Of a DNA stretch of 64,000 bases, positions 9,608-18,252 are shown piece after piece. The notes below the pieces were generated by a model, which had not been told where the DNA came from, searched no databases, and saw nothing but the letters and a program-made list of their open reading frames with translations. The DNA comes from Gemmatales bacterium (lineage in GTDB: Bacteria > Planctomycetota > Planctomycetia > Gemmatales > Gemmataceae), in NCBI GenBank assembly GCA_026004675.1, contig BPJP01000003.1, positions 1 through 64,000 of the forward strand, given 5' to 3'. Made by a program: the position numbers and the translations under genes. The first letter of the stretch is position 1. Each line of letters starts with the position of its first letter.

Positions 9608-10027
9608 ATGGAATCCAGTAACGAGTCATTGTACGCTTCGGGATCGCAAATCGAACAGGCGAGGCAGTACCTCCTTTCCCGCCTTGCCTCGCGTTACCCA
9701 ACTTGCCGAAGCTCCGTCGCTTTCGAACCGGACAGGCTTCGAGAACTAGAGACCAGGTTGCATCTTCTGTCGGCCAGAGCTAGCCAAGTGACGATGATCC
9801 GGCCGAACGGCATTCTCGAAGCATGCAAACTTTTTGGCAAACGACTGTTGCGGCGTCTGCTCCGCCCATTTCTTGCATCCCAAGCGGAATACAACACTGT
9901 CGTTGCCGAAGCCTACAGTGCTTGTATTCGTCAGATCGAATGCCTGGCGGCTGAACTGGACCAGCAACGGCGTTTCGCCGACGTTCAACATCGGTGCGAT
10001 CGAACACAAATGAGAAGATGCGCGTAA
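9608..10027 (+). CDS. Hypothetical protein upstream of glycosyltransferases
   Basis: This 139-residue protein is rich in Arg and Leu, with a central segment FGKRLLRRLLRPFLASQAEYN followed by AVVEAYSACIRQIECLA-type helical sequence. It resembles the short N-terminal stretches found next to glycosyltransferases and methyltransferases in polysaccharide clusters, but I cannot assign a family. No signal peptide or membrane helix is evident. The end overlaps the start of the next gene by 10 bp, which supports it being translated. The function is unknown; a role in glycan assembly is a guess from position. Confidence 0.5.
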   Translation: MESSNESLYASGSQIEQARQYLLSRLASRYPTCRSSVAFEPDRLRELETRLHLLSARASQVTMIRPNGILEACKLFGKRLLRRLLRPFLASQAEYNTVVAEAYSACIRQIECLAAELDQQRRFADVQHRCDRTQMRRCA

Positions 10028-11145
10028 CTTACGTGATCAACAGTTTGCTGCGCGGAGACGGTGTAGGCAACAGCATCGTCGCCCTGGCTCGGGTCCTGCG
10101 CCGAATGGGCGCTGAGTTGCAAATTCTCTGTGAACACGTTGCCCAGCCACCTGCCGATCTGGCTGACTGCATTTTCGCGGCGAACGCGCACGAGTTTGCC
10201 ACGCACCAAGACTGGAAACATGCCGATCTTGTGTTGTTCGACTATGCCGTTTACTACCCCCTTGTTGAAGCCATTCGACAACCGACACGAGGCAAAAAGG
10301 TTTTTGTCTTTCATGGCGTGACACCGCCAGCATTTTGGCGGTATCGCCGCGGCATGCGAGCTGTCAAAATGGGAACGGCCCAAATCAAACTGGCACGGTT
10401 TGCCGATTTCGCCGTTGCTGCCAGTTCGTTCACGGCGAAGGAACTTATCCAAAACGGCGTTTCCCCCGAACGAGTTGTCGTCTTGCCCTATGCCGTGCAA
10501 ACCGATCGCTTCCGTCCCGAGCCAGCCGATCGCTGGTTGAAAGACCATTTCCAGTTGCATGGATTTTTCGTGTTGCTTTATGTCGGGAGGATGGCAGCGA
10601 ACAAGCGAATCGACGTGCTGGTTCGCGGACTGGCCGAGTTGAAGCGACTCGGCTTCCCTGCCAGGCTTTTATTGGTTGGCGATCATGCCGGCGAACATTA
10701 CCTTCCGGAAACATTCAAGGCGGAGCGGTTGGCGCAAAAGCTCGGCGTGGGCGATCGTGTCATCTTCACCGGTAAAGTGAGCGATGCGCTTCTGCCTCGT
10801 TTTTACAACCTGGCTGACATTTATGTGTCAGCAAGCGAACATGAAGGATTCGGCATTCCGTTGGCCGAGGCGATGGCCTGTGGCAAGCCCGTCGTTGCTG
10901 CATACGCCGCCGCTGTGCCGTCGGTAGTCGGACCCGGCGGTCGATTCTTTCCGGTGGGGGATCATCGAATGTTCGCCCAGCACGTTGCCGCTCTGTTGCA
11001 GTCCTTGCTGGCAAGCCGAACGACATCGACGGTCGGGGAATATGAACGCTACGCACTGGCGGCCATGGCTCAGGCCCGCCAATTCTCCGAAGACAGCTAT
11101 GGGCGGCGCTGGTCGAGATTCCTGGAACAAGTATTGGCGGCCTGA
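10018..11145 (+). CDS. Glycosyltransferase family 4 protein
   Basis: This 375-residue retaining glycosyltransferase has the GT-B fold. The N-terminal acceptor domain begins MRVTYVINSLLRGDGVGNS. The linker contains VVVLPYAVQTDRF, and the donor domain has LLYVGRMAANKRIDVLVRGL, RLLLVGDHAGEHY and the family ExxxxxxxE motif in HEGFGIPLAEAMACGKPVV. It would transfer a sugar from an activated donor, probably to a cell-surface glycan or lipid acceptor in the cytosol. The ATG at 10018 fits the family N-terminus better than the in-frame GTG at 9994. It overlaps both neighbours: 10 bp with the upstream hypothetical gene and one base with the downstream glycosyltransferase. Confidence 0.9.
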   Translation: MRVTYVINSLLRGDGVGNSIVALARVLRRMGAELQILCEHVAQPPADLADCIFAANAHEFATHQDWKHADLVLFDYAVYYPLVEAIRQPTRGKKVFVFHGVTPPAFWRYRRGMRAVKMGTAQIKLARFADFAVAASSFTAKELIQNGVSPERVVVLPYAVQTDRFRPEPADRWLKDHFQLHGFFVLLYVGRMAANKRIDVLVRGLAELKRLGFPARLLLVGDHAGEHYLPETFKAERLAQKLGVGDRVIFTGKVSDALLPRFYNLADIYVSASEHEGFGIPLAEAMACGKPVVAAYAAAVPSVVGPGGRFFPVGDHRMFAQHVAALLQSLLASRTTSTVGEYERYALAAMAQARQFSEDSYGRRWSRFLEQVLAA

Positions 11146-12302
11146 TGTACGGCAGTTTTCCTACGATCGGTTTTGATGCGCGGTTGTGGCACTGGACCGG
11201 AATCGGGCGCTATATCCGCAACATCCTGCCCCTGCTGAAAGGGGTTGAGCTGGTCGTTTGGTGTTTGCCCGAAGACGCCTCAGAAGTTCGGGCCCGCCTG
11301 CCCCATGCAACGATTCGCGAATGCAATATCCGGCCATTTACCCTGAAAGAATGGCTCTTCTGGCCCGCGGAGTTGAATCATGTTCCGCTGGATTTGTTCC
11401 ATGCCCCACACATCAACATTCCTGTGTTTTGCCGAGTGCCTCTCGTCGTGACCCTCCACGATGTCATTCCTTTAAGATATCGCGAGGCGATCAATTCAAA
11501 ACTAGGTCGGCAATACTTTGCCATGATGAGTTCGCTGGCCGTCGCCCGAGCGGTACGAATCATAGCCGTTTCACAGACGACCCGCCAAGATCTCATTAGC
11601 ATACTTCAAGCCGATCCCAACAAGATACGGGTGATCGGAGAAGCGGCCGACCCCCATTTCGGCGTTCCGGTCGAACCATTCGAGCAGTTGACGTTGCGCG
11701 AGCGTTTTGGCATTCACGGGCCATATGTCCTGTATTCGGGTCAATGGAAATGCCACAAGAATCTGGACCTTCTCCTGCACGCTTTTGCCGGGCTGCGACA
11801 ACGTCATCCCGATATCCAGCTGGTACTGGTCGGCCGGCGAGACGCGACGCAGACTCACGTGCCGAACCTCATTCGAAAGCTGCAACTGCAGCAAGCCGTC
11901 GTTTGCACGGGCTATATTCGGGACGAGCACGTATTGGCTGCGTTGTACCAGGGAGCAGCGGTTCTGGCACATCCGTCGTGCTACGAAGGGTTTGGCCTGC
12001 CGCCATTGGAAGCGATGGCTGCCGGTGTTCCTGTCGTCGCCAGCAATGCTGCCTCCTTGCCTGAGGTCGTCGGCCATGCTGGTCTCCTCCTCCCGCCGGA
12101 TGATGTCGGTCAATGGATCGATGCGTTGGACTCGGCGATCCACGACGAGCATCTGCGCGATCGGTTGATTGGCGCCGGCTTTCAACGTGTGCGGCAACTG
12201 ACCTGGAACCGTGCCGCCAGGTCGACCCTCGACGTTTATCAGGAAATCCTGACAGCGCAATCGCTGTCGCAGCGGACTCGTCATCTCGCTTTTCGGAATT
12301 AG
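11145..12302 (+). CDS. Glycosyltransferase family 4 protein
   Basis: This 385-residue GT-B glycosyltransferase has the glycine-rich N-terminus (GFDARLWHWTGIGRYIRN) typical of mannosyltransferases of the GT4 family. It also has HDVIPLRYREAINSK and IIAVSQTTRQDL in the first domain, and VLYSGQWKCHKNLDLLLHAF, VLVGRRDATQTHV and YEGFGLPPLEAMAAGVPVV (E-x7-E) in the second. The ATG at 11145 shares its A with the TGA stop of the previous glycosyltransferase, so the two are translationally coupled and probably act in sequence on one glycan. The sugar and acceptor cannot be read from sequence. Confidence 0.9.
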   Translation: MYGSFPTIGFDARLWHWTGIGRYIRNILPLLKGVELVVWCLPEDASEVRARLPHATIRECNIRPFTLKEWLFWPAELNHVPLDLFHAPHINIPVFCRVPLVVTLHDVIPLRYREAINSKLGRQYFAMMSSLAVARAVRIIAVSQTTRQDLISILQADPNKIRVIGEAADPHFGVPVEPFEQLTLRERFGIHGPYVLYSGQWKCHKNLDLLLHAFAGLRQRHPDIQLVLVGRRDATQTHVPNLIRKLQLQQAVVCTGYIRDEHVLAALYQGAAVLAHPSCYEGFGLPPLEAMAAGVPVVASNAASLPEVVGHAGLLLPPDDVGQWIDALDSAIHDEHLRDRLIGAGFQRVRQLTWNRAARSTLDVYQEILTAQSLSQRTRHLAFRN

Positions 12303-12306
12303 GCTA

Positions 12307-13839
12307 TCACGATTCGGTTGCGTCGGGAAACGATGGCCGTCGTTCGTGCCAGGTCGTCGCACGCTCGAATGCACGGGCGACTCGGAGAAGAGTTTCCTCG
12401 GCAAAAGGGGCTGCCTGCAAGTGCAGTCCGATTGGCAGACCGGCTGTGGTAAAGCCACACGGCAGACTCAGAGCCGGAATGCCGGCCAGATTGGCTGGAT
12501 TCGTGTAAATATCGGATAGATACATGGCCAGCGGGTCATCCACTTTCTCGCCGATCAAAAATGCGGGGGTCGGCGCCACTGGTCCCACGATGACATCGCA
12601 TTCCGAGAATGCCCGGCAAAAATCGTCGCGAATGCGACGCCGGACTTGCATCGCCTTGAGATAATAGGCGTCTCGATAACCAGCCGAAAGAGCATAGGTG
12701 CCGAGCATAATGCGCCTTTTTACTTCAGCGCCGAATCCCTGGCCGCGCGACTGGCAAACCATGTCGATCAAGTCTTCGTACTGTTCCGCTCGCCGACCGT
12801 AATGGACCCCATCGTATCGCGCCAAGTTGCTCGATGCTTCTGCAGTGGCCACGAGATAATAAACAGCGACTCCATAGGGTGAGTGGGGAAGGGACAGGTC
12901 CTTGACTTGTGCCCCCTGGTCTTTGAAAACGGCAATCGCCTCCCGAATCGCCTGTTCCACTTCCGCATCCAGTCCCTCGGCGAAGTATTCGCGAGGAACT
13001 CCGATGGTAAGCGATTCGAACGGCTCTTCCAGCCGGTCGCAAAAATCCTCGGCGGGGCGGTCGATGCTTGTGCTGTCGCGTTCATCGTGGCCGGCGAGGA
13101 CCTGAAGCAACAGAGCACAATCCCGAACGTTCCGCGCGATCGGGCCGATTTGGTCAAGCGAACTGGCAAAGGCGACCAACCCATAACGCGAGACTCGTCC
13201 ATAGGTGGGCTTCATCCCGACCACGCCGCAGTGTGAAGCCGGCTGCCGAATCGACCCCCCAGTGTCGGTTCCGAGCGCCAAAGGCACCTGACCCGAAGCG
13301 ACTGCGGCCGCTGACCCACCACTCGAACCTCCGGGGATGCACCGCCGATCCCACGGGTTCACCGTCTTGAAATACGCGCTGTTTTCCGTGGAAGAACCCA
13401 TGGCGAATTCGTCCATGTTGGTTTTTCCAAAGAGGACGGCCCCCGCATCTTTTAAACGAGTGATGACTCCCGCATCATAAGGAGGCACAAATCCTTCCAG
13501 GATGCGACTGGCACACGTGGTCTGTTCCCCTCCCACGCAGATATTGTCCTTGACGGCAACGGGCAAACCCGCCAGCGGACCGATCGGCTCGCCTTGTTGG
13601 CGACGCAGATCGATTTGCCGCGCCTGTCGAAGCACGGCTTCTTCATCGATTCGCAAAAAGGCTCGAATGGACGCATCGCGCTGGCGCACCTTCGAGAGAA
13701 AATATTCGGCCACCTCTTCGGCCTTGAGCCTGCCATCTCGTATGTGCTCGGCCAGCACACTGGCCGGCCATTCCCCTAACGACTCATCTGAAGAAGAGCT
13801 GTTCGGATTTCGGGGATCGCTGAATTGCTGTTCGGCCAT
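12307..13839 (-). CDS. gatA: Asp-tRNA(Asn)/Glu-tRNA(Gln) amidotransferase subunit GatA
   Basis: This 510-residue amidase-signature protein is the glutaminase subunit of the GatCAB complex, which converts Glu-tRNA(Gln) or Asp-tRNA(Asn) to the amide form. The catalytic Ser-cisSer-Lys triad is visible: Lys in PVAVKDNICV, cis-Ser in IPGGSSGGSAAAV and the nucleophile in DTGGSIRQPAS. Family motifs GKTNMDEFAMGSSTENS and the C-terminal PANLAGIPALSLPCGF are present. An extra 20-residue Ser-rich N-terminus precedes the domain. The gene follows gatC by 72 bp on the minus strand. gatB lies far away at 43362, also on the minus strand. Confidence 0.96.
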   Translation of the reverse strand: MAEQQFSDPRNPNSSSSDESLGEWPASVLAEHIRDGRLKAEEVAEYFLSKVRQRDASIRAFLRIDEEAVLRQARQIDLRRQQGEPIGPLAGLPVAVKDNICVGGEQTTCASRILEGFVPPYDAGVITRLKDAGAVLFGKTNMDEFAMGSSTENSAYFKTVNPWDRRCIPGGSSGGSAAAVASGQVPLALGTDTGGSIRQPASHCGVVGMKPTYGRVSRYGLVAFASSLDQIGPIARNVRDCALLLQVLAGHDERDSTSIDRPAEDFCDRLEEPFESLTIGVPREYFAEGLDAEVEQAIREAIAVFKDQGAQVKDLSLPHSPYGVAVYYLVATAEASSNLARYDGVHYGRRAEQYEDLIDMVCQSRGQGFGAEVKRRIMLGTYALSAGYRDAYYLKAMQVRRRIRDDFCRAFSECDVIVGPVAPTPAFLIGEKVDDPLAMYLSDIYTNPANLAGIPALSLPCGFTTAGLPIGLHLQAAPFAEETLLRVARAFERATTWHERRPSFPDATES

Positions 13840-13911
13840 TGCGGTTCTGCTGCATCGAAACGCCGGCGGGACTTGTCATTGAGGTTTGATTCGACGGAGC
13901 GAAAATCGGTG

Positions 13912-14208
13912 TCAATCGAGCACAGCGGGAACGCGGAAAAAGTCTCCCCGCCGAGCTGGAGCATTCGCCAGGGCTTGCTCGACTGGCAACGACTGGGTCG
14001 CCTCATCCGCCCGGAAGACGTTTTGCACATCGAGTGGATGTGCCAGCGGTTCAACGCCTTCGGTATCAAGTTGTTGAAGCAGGTCTACATAACCTACAAT
14101 GCTACTCAATTGTCGAGCCATGGCTTCGACTTCTTCGTCGAGCAGGCGAAGCCGAGCCAAATGAGCGACTTTGCGAACCTGATCAGCGCTAATCGTCGAC
14201 CGGGACAT
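13912..14208 (-). CDS. gatC: Asp-tRNA(Asn)/Glu-tRNA(Gln) amidotransferase subunit GatC
   Basis: This 98-residue protein is the small clamp subunit that wraps around GatA and stabilises the GatCAB amidotransferase. It matches the family along its length: VRKVAHLARLRLLDEEVEAM at the N-terminus, QLSSIVGYVDLLQQLDTEGVEP in the middle and the C-terminal RRGDFFRVPAVLD. Length is normal. It sits 12 bp downstream of rpmB and 72 bp upstream of gatA, forming a translation-related operon rpmB-gatC-gatA. Confidence 0.93.
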   Translation of the reverse strand: MSRSTISADQVRKVAHLARLRLLDEEVEAMARQLSSIVGYVDLLQQLDTEGVEPLAHPLDVQNVFRADEATQSLPVEQALANAPARRGDFFRVPAVLD

Positions 14209-14220
14209 CAGCGGAGCAGC

Positions 14221-14481
14221 CTAAACTTTGGGCACACGGAACGGCTTCGATTTCTGTGGTCGTTGGACTTTGCCGCTGCGCAAGCACTTTACGCACACCC
14301 GGACGCGCTTCACCACACCGTTCAATTCAACAAGCACGCGTTGCAAATTGGGTCGGAACTTCCGGCGGCTTATCCCCGTTACCTTTCGCCCGACGCCACC
14401 CAGATATTTCGCGCGACCTCGACGGGAAATCGAATTGCCCACTACTGGCTTTTTCCCGCACACTGGACATTGCATACCCAT
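14221..14481 (-). CDS. rpmB: Ribosomal protein bL28 (zinc-ribbon type)
   Basis: This 86-residue protein is bL28 of the large ribosomal subunit. It starts CPVCGKKPVVGNSISRRGRA and ends with VRVCVKCLRSGKVQR, so it has two CxxC pairs and is the zinc-binding form of the protein. The core TGISRRKFRPNLQ is typical. Two in-frame ATGs (14481 and 14475) are possible starts. It is the first gene of rpmB-gatC-gatA. The non-coding region with tandem repeats lies immediately upstream (14482 onward), where its promoter must be. Confidence 0.92.
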   Translation of the reverse strand: MGMQCPVCGKKPVVGNSISRRGRAKYLGGVGRKVTGISRRKFRPNLQRVLVELNGVVKRVRVCVKCLRSGKVQRPQKSKPFRVPKV

Positions 14482-14576
14482 GGCTTGTCTCCCCAGATCG
14501 CTCCCGTCCCTTTTCCGGAAAGCATTAGTATAGCGTCTGATCCGCCGCCGACAACCCTGCTCTGACTGCTCTGGTG

Positions 14577-14608
14577 GACGCTCGCCGTAATCACCGTTAG
14601 TTGACGGT
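14577..14608 (+). repeat. Tandem repeat copy 1 with small hairpin
   Basis: First copy of a 32-base unit that recurs 54 bp later with one mismatch. It begins GACGCTCGCCGTAATCACCG and ends GTTGACGGT. The end can fold as ACCGT-TAGTTG-ACGGT, a 5-bp stem with a 6-base loop. Confidence 0.75.
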
Positions 14609-14630
14609 CCGCCAGTCGCGCTGACACCGC

Positions 14631-14662
14631 GACGCTCGCCGTAATCACCGTTTGTTGACGGT
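14631..14662 (+). repeat. Tandem repeat copy 2 with small hairpin
   Basis: Second copy of the 32-base unit, differing from the first at one base (A to T). It can form the slightly longer stem CACCGT-TTGTTG-ACGGTG with the following base. The two copies are separated by 22 bases. Only two copies are seen, so this is not a CRISPR array. Confidence 0.75.
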
Positions 14663-14942
14663 GAACCAGATAAGCTAGATAAACTAGGCGGCTATTTCCT
14701 CAATAATTCCAACCGCGTCTCTATGCGCACCAAGACGACCTTTGAAGCCCCGCTTGGTTCGATGCCTCGCTTGTACCGACCGCGGCGCAGCGCTTATCCA
14801 GAATTTTCAGCCATTCGGCAAAACCGGCTCGAAGGGGCCAAAATCTTTTCAGCCGACCGAGCAGAACCTACGGGAGGTGTTCAGGAAATGGCTTATTTTC
14901 CAGGATTTGCAACTAAATGCAATACTTTGCGAATCAACAATA

Positions 14943-15024
14943 TGGCCGAGGCGGGACTCGAACCCGCAAGCCTTGCGGCATGGGTTCCTAAAACCCACGT
15001 GTATGCCAATTCCACCACTCGGCC
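14943..15024 (-). tRNA. tRNA-Leu (anticodon TAG)
   Basis: The minus strand begins GGCCGAGTGGTGG, pairs with CTCGGCC at the 3' end (discriminator A), and has a T-arm GCGGGTTCGAGTCCCGC. The anticodon arm is TGGGT-TTTAGGA-ACCCA, giving anticodon TAG. A short extra arm (GCC-GCAA-GGC) fits the class II structure of leucine tRNAs. CCA is not encoded. Length is 82 nt. Confidence 0.93.
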
Positions 15025-15100
15025 GATGGATTCAAAATAATGGCTTTTCGATGCCTTGTCCAGAATCGACTGCGTCACCATTGCCGACGCATTCCATCCC

Positions 15101-16468
15101 TTACGATTTTTTCGGCTTCTTTTTGGGGACTTTTTTGAAGAAGGTCTCCACATCCACGGCAGCCGGCTTCGGATTGGCAACCGTCAACGGCAACGTGTCG
15201 TCGTAGACCTTTTGCTGCTGTTTCAGCAATGCCATCATCTCTTGCACTCGCCTGGCGTATTCCGCCTTGCCTGCCAGATTGTTGATTTCGTGTGGATCGT
15301 CTTTCAAATTGAAAAGCTGCGTCACGTTGACCTGTGGGTAGCGGATCAGCTTCCAGTCGCCCTTGCGGACGGCGCGCATAACGTCCCGGTAAGCGAGGAA
15401 AATGACGTCGCGAACGCTGCTCTGCGTGCCCTTCATGATTGGCACCAGGCTTTTGCCCTCGACTTCTTTGGGGATGGCAGCGCCAACGAGGTCGCAGATG
15501 GTGGGATAGATATCGAAGAGATACGCGAAGGCGTCGCTTTTTCCTTTCTTGATGCCTGGACCTTTGAAGATGAGGGGGGATTTCATGCTGTGCTCGTACA
15601 GGCTTTGTTTCCCCATCAGCCCATGGCTGCCGATGGCCAGCCCGTGGTCTGATGAAAAAATAATGATGGTGTTGTCGAATTCGCCTGATTCTTCGAGCGT
15701 TTTGAAGATTCGGCCGATTTGCATGTCCATATGGCTGATCATGGCGTAATAGTCGAACAAGTGACGGCGAATTTCCTCTTTGGTTCGGGGCCAGGGGGCG
15801 AGCTTTTCGTCACGAATCATCAGTTCGCCATTGTCGAACGGGTGAAAGGGGAGGTAGTTGGCGGGCAGGGGGATTTTGTCCCGATCATACAAAGAGCGGA
15901 ACTTTTCGTTGGTGCCGCGCGGATCGTGCGGCCCGGCAAATCCAAGGTATATGAAGAAAGGCTTGTCTTTTTTTCGGTTCTTCAGGAATTCGATCGCGGC
16001 ATTGGCTGCGGTTCGACCGGCGTAGCCGTTCCGTCTTTCGGCGGCATCGTTGAGATAGCTGCTATGTTGAAAATGCTTGTGCAAGGCATGGGGTGTGTTG
16101 CCTCGCTTGCTCAAATGAAACGTCTCGTAACCTGCTTCGGTCATGGTTTTGCCAAGGTTCGGCCCATTGGCGACATTAGCCAAGTGGAATAAAGAACGGC
16201 CGCTGTGCAGCATCGTCCGGCTCGGCAAGCAGACCGCACCGCGTGTGCTCCCCATGCAGTAGGCGTTGTTGAAGACAAAGCCGTCTTCGACGAGCCGATC
16301 GAGGTTCGGCGTGCGGATGACGGGGTTCCCTAACGCGTGGATGGTGTCCGCGCGTTGATCGTCGGTAAACAGAAAGAGCACATTCGGCTTTTTGTCGGCG
16401 GCCAAGGCGCTTGTCCCGCCCAGGACCATGGTCAAGAGTGCAAGCCATTCCAAGCGATTACGCAACAT
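15101..16468 (-). CDS. Sulfatase (FGE-type, secreted)
   Basis: This 455-residue sulfatase has an N-terminal signal peptide (LALLTMVLGGTSALAA). The metal-binding aspartates sit in LFTDDQRADT (about residues 36-37). The catalytic motif CLPSR (Cys80) matches C-x-P-S-R, whose Cys is converted to formylglycine by FGE. A second metal-site motif is IIIFSSDHGLAIGSHGL. It would cleave sulfate esters from polysaccharides outside the cytosol, a trait expanded in planctomycetes. The Lys-rich C-terminus (VPKKKPKKS) is unusual. The gene is monocistronic as far as visible, 76 bp from the tRNA. The substrate cannot be predicted. Confidence 0.93.
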   Translation of the reverse strand: MLRNRLEWLALLTMVLGGTSALAADKKPNVLFLFTDDQRADTIHALGNPVIRTPNLDRLVEDGFVFNNAYCMGSTRGAVCLPSRTMLHSGRSLFHLANVANGPNLGKTMTEAGYETFHLSKRGNTPHALHKHFQHSSYLNDAAERRNGYAGRTAANAAIEFLKNRKKDKPFFIYLGFAGPHDPRGTNEKFRSLYDRDKIPLPANYLPFHPFDNGELMIRDEKLAPWPRTKEEIRRHLFDYYAMISHMDMQIGRIFKTLEESGEFDNTIIIFSSDHGLAIGSHGLMGKQSLYEHSMKSPLIFKGPGIKKGKSDAFAYLFDIYPTICDLVGAAIPKEVEGKSLVPIMKGTQSSVRDVIFLAYRDVMRAVRKGDWKLIRYPQVNVTQLFNLKDDPHEINNLAGKAEYARRVQEMMALLKQQQKVYDDTLPLTVANPKPAAVDVETFFKKVPKKKPKKS

Positions 16469-16634
16469 AGAACTCTCCCTTCAGCGGAATCACGACTGGG
16501 CGGTATTGTAATCCGCCACGGAGGCCATCGGTCAAACAGAAAATAGAAAATGACTTTTCCTCGCCAGCGATCGCGGTAGCATAAAAGCGAGGCAATGGCC
16601 GACCGAGTCTTTTACTGGATGATGCGAGCAGGCA

Positions 16635-18080
16635 ATGAACGACGAAAAACGCGAGCCAGACGGATCAACGGAAAATCAGCCGCCGGCGACCTCCGCAGAG
16701 GAAACAGCTTCCCGAACGGACGAGGCGACGGGTGAAGAGGCATCGAGCCAATCGCCATCGGAAGAAAAACAGAGGCACCGGCTCTTTCCCAAGGCGAAAC
16801 CGGTGTTCACTCCGGTGCCGTCGCTGGACCACGAGCAGTTCGCGCCTCCCAGTTTGAAGGACATCGACTCGACAATCGAGAAGGAACTCGAAGAGGCCAT
16901 GATGGGCCTGAGCGACACCGAGCTTTACGGCGAATTGCAAAAGAAACCGACGCCGACGCCGGGGGGGAGCGGCACGCAAAAGGGGAAAGTCTTGTCGGTT
17001 CACGGTGGCGATGTGTTTGTCGAGGTTCCCGGCGGCCGAAGTCAGGGCGTTTTCTCGCTGGCCCAATTCCCGGAAGGCAAACCGCCGATCGGCAGCGAAG
17101 TCGAGTTTCAAATCGAAGGCTACGACGCCGACAACGGTTTGCTCATTCTCAGCCGCCGAGGCGCCGCTGTCGAGGTGGATTGGAATTCTGTCGCAGTGGG
17201 GATGGTGGTCGAAGCACGTGTCACCGGTACCAACAAAGGAGGGTTGTCGGTAGACGTGAATGGCATTCGAGGCTTCATGCCCATCAGCCAAATCGATCTG
17301 TATCGGGTCGAGGATACCGAACAGTTTGTCAACCAGCGATTGCGTTGCCTGGTAACCGAGGTCAAACCGAGCGAACGGAATCTGGTGGTGAGCCGCCGCG
17401 CTCTTCTCGAAAAGGAGCGCGAAGAACAGCGCGAGAAACTGTGGGCAGAACTTGCCGAAGGACAGATTCGGGAAGGAGTGGTCCGTTCGGTACGCGATTT
17501 CGGCGCTTTTGTCGATTTGGGCGGTGTCGATGGCCTGTTGCACGTCAGCGAGCTGAGCTGGTCTCGTGTCAAGGATGCCAATAGCGTGGTGCAGCCGGGA
17601 CAGCGTTTGAAAGTCGCTGTCTTGAAAGTCGATCGCGAGCGGCGCAAGGTCAGTTTGGGACTCAAGCAGTTGGCGCCCAGTCCGTGGGACTATGTGGCTG
17701 AAAAGTACCACGCAAATACGGTGGTCAAAGGAAAAGTTTCGCGGCTGAAGGACTACGGTGCCTTCGTTGAATTGGAGCCCGGCGTAGAAGGATTGATCCA
17801 CATTTCGGAATTGGCGCCGCAGCGTGTGCGGCGGGTCGCCGACGTGGTGCACGAAGGTCAGGAGGTTGAGGTGGCGATCTTGCATGTGAACCTGCCGGAA
17901 CGCAAGATCGCCTTGTCGCTGAAGGCGGCCATGCCCGATGTGGAGGACGCCGAGGCAGAACAAACAGAACAGGAGCCGCCGACAGAAGAGACCGCCAAAC
18001 CGCAAAGGCAGCGGAAAACGCCTCTACGGGGCGGAATCGGCTCGTCCTGGGACGAACCTGGCGACCGGTTCGGTTCGTAG
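16635..18080 (+). CDS. S1 RNA-binding domain protein (four S1 repeats)
   Basis: This 481-residue cytosolic protein resembles ribosomal protein S1 or its paralogs. The first 100 residues are acidic and low complexity. Four S1 repeats follow at about 115-178 (GKVLSVHGGDVFVEV), 187-257 (GMVVEARVTGTNKGGLSV), 278-347 (GVVRSVRDFGAFVDLGGVDG) and 362-435 (GKVSRLKDYGAFVELEPGVEG). Repeats 3 and 4 have the classical DFGAFV or DYGAFVEL and HISEL motifs; repeat 1 is divergent. The acidic tail ends in an R-rich stretch. It may act in translation initiation or RNA turnover. With four repeats it is shorter than the six-repeat E. coli S1, so a main S1 may be encoded elsewhere. Confidence 0.85.
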   Translation: MNDEKREPDGSTENQPPATSAEETASRTDEATGEEASSQSPSEEKQRHRLFPKAKPVFTPVPSLDHEQFAPPSLKDIDSTIEKELEEAMMGLSDTELYGELQKKPTPTPGGSGTQKGKVLSVHGGDVFVEVPGGRSQGVFSLAQFPEGKPPIGSEVEFQIEGYDADNGLLILSRRGAAVEVDWNSVAVGMVVEARVTGTNKGGLSVDVNGIRGFMPISQIDLYRVEDTEQFVNQRLRCLVTEVKPSERNLVVSRRALLEKEREEQREKLWAELAEGQIREGVVRSVRDFGAFVDLGGVDGLLHVSELSWSRVKDANSVVQPGQRLKVAVLKVDRERRKVSLGLKQLAPSPWDYVAEKYHANTVVKGKVSRLKDYGAFVELEPGVEGLIHISELAPQRVRRVADVVHEGQEVEVAILHVNLPERKIALSLKAAMPDVEDAEAEQTEQEPPTEETAKPQRQRKTPLRGGIGSSWDEPGDRFGS

Positions 18081-18252
18081 GCGGAGTTGGAAACGCGCGT
18101 TCGGGCCAGCCCCTTGTAACATCTCTCGATTTCTTCGCCATCGACACGGGCAAGGCTCGTTCCTGCCGACTGGCTGTCAGCGCCCTACCTATAATAGGCA
18201 AGTCGAGTCGAATCACTTTACGCTCGTCATTTTGTGATGGGAGGAGCAGACC

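Larger units (their letters stand above)
14482..14942. other. Non-coding region between rpmB and tRNA-Leu
   Basis: About 460 bp with no credible gene on either strand. It holds the rpmB promoter region (minus strand), a two-copy 32-bp repeat with internal hairpins (14577-14662) and otherwise unremarkable sequence. Open frames on the plus strand here extend into the antisense of the tRNA and look spurious. Confidence 0.6.

Noticed and set aside
14577-14662. CRISPR array
   Set aside because: Only two repeats with a 22-bp gap and no cas genes; the unit contains its own small hairpin.
14723-15040. Open frame on the plus strand covering the tRNA-Leu gene
   Set aside because: Its C-terminal part is the translated antisense of the tRNA (the familiar spurious AEAGLEPASLAAWVPKTHV pattern), and no ribosome site or family match is seen.
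16665-18005. 446-residue minus-strand open frame over the S1 gene
   Set aside because: Antisense to four clear S1 repeats; its sequence has no domain signature.
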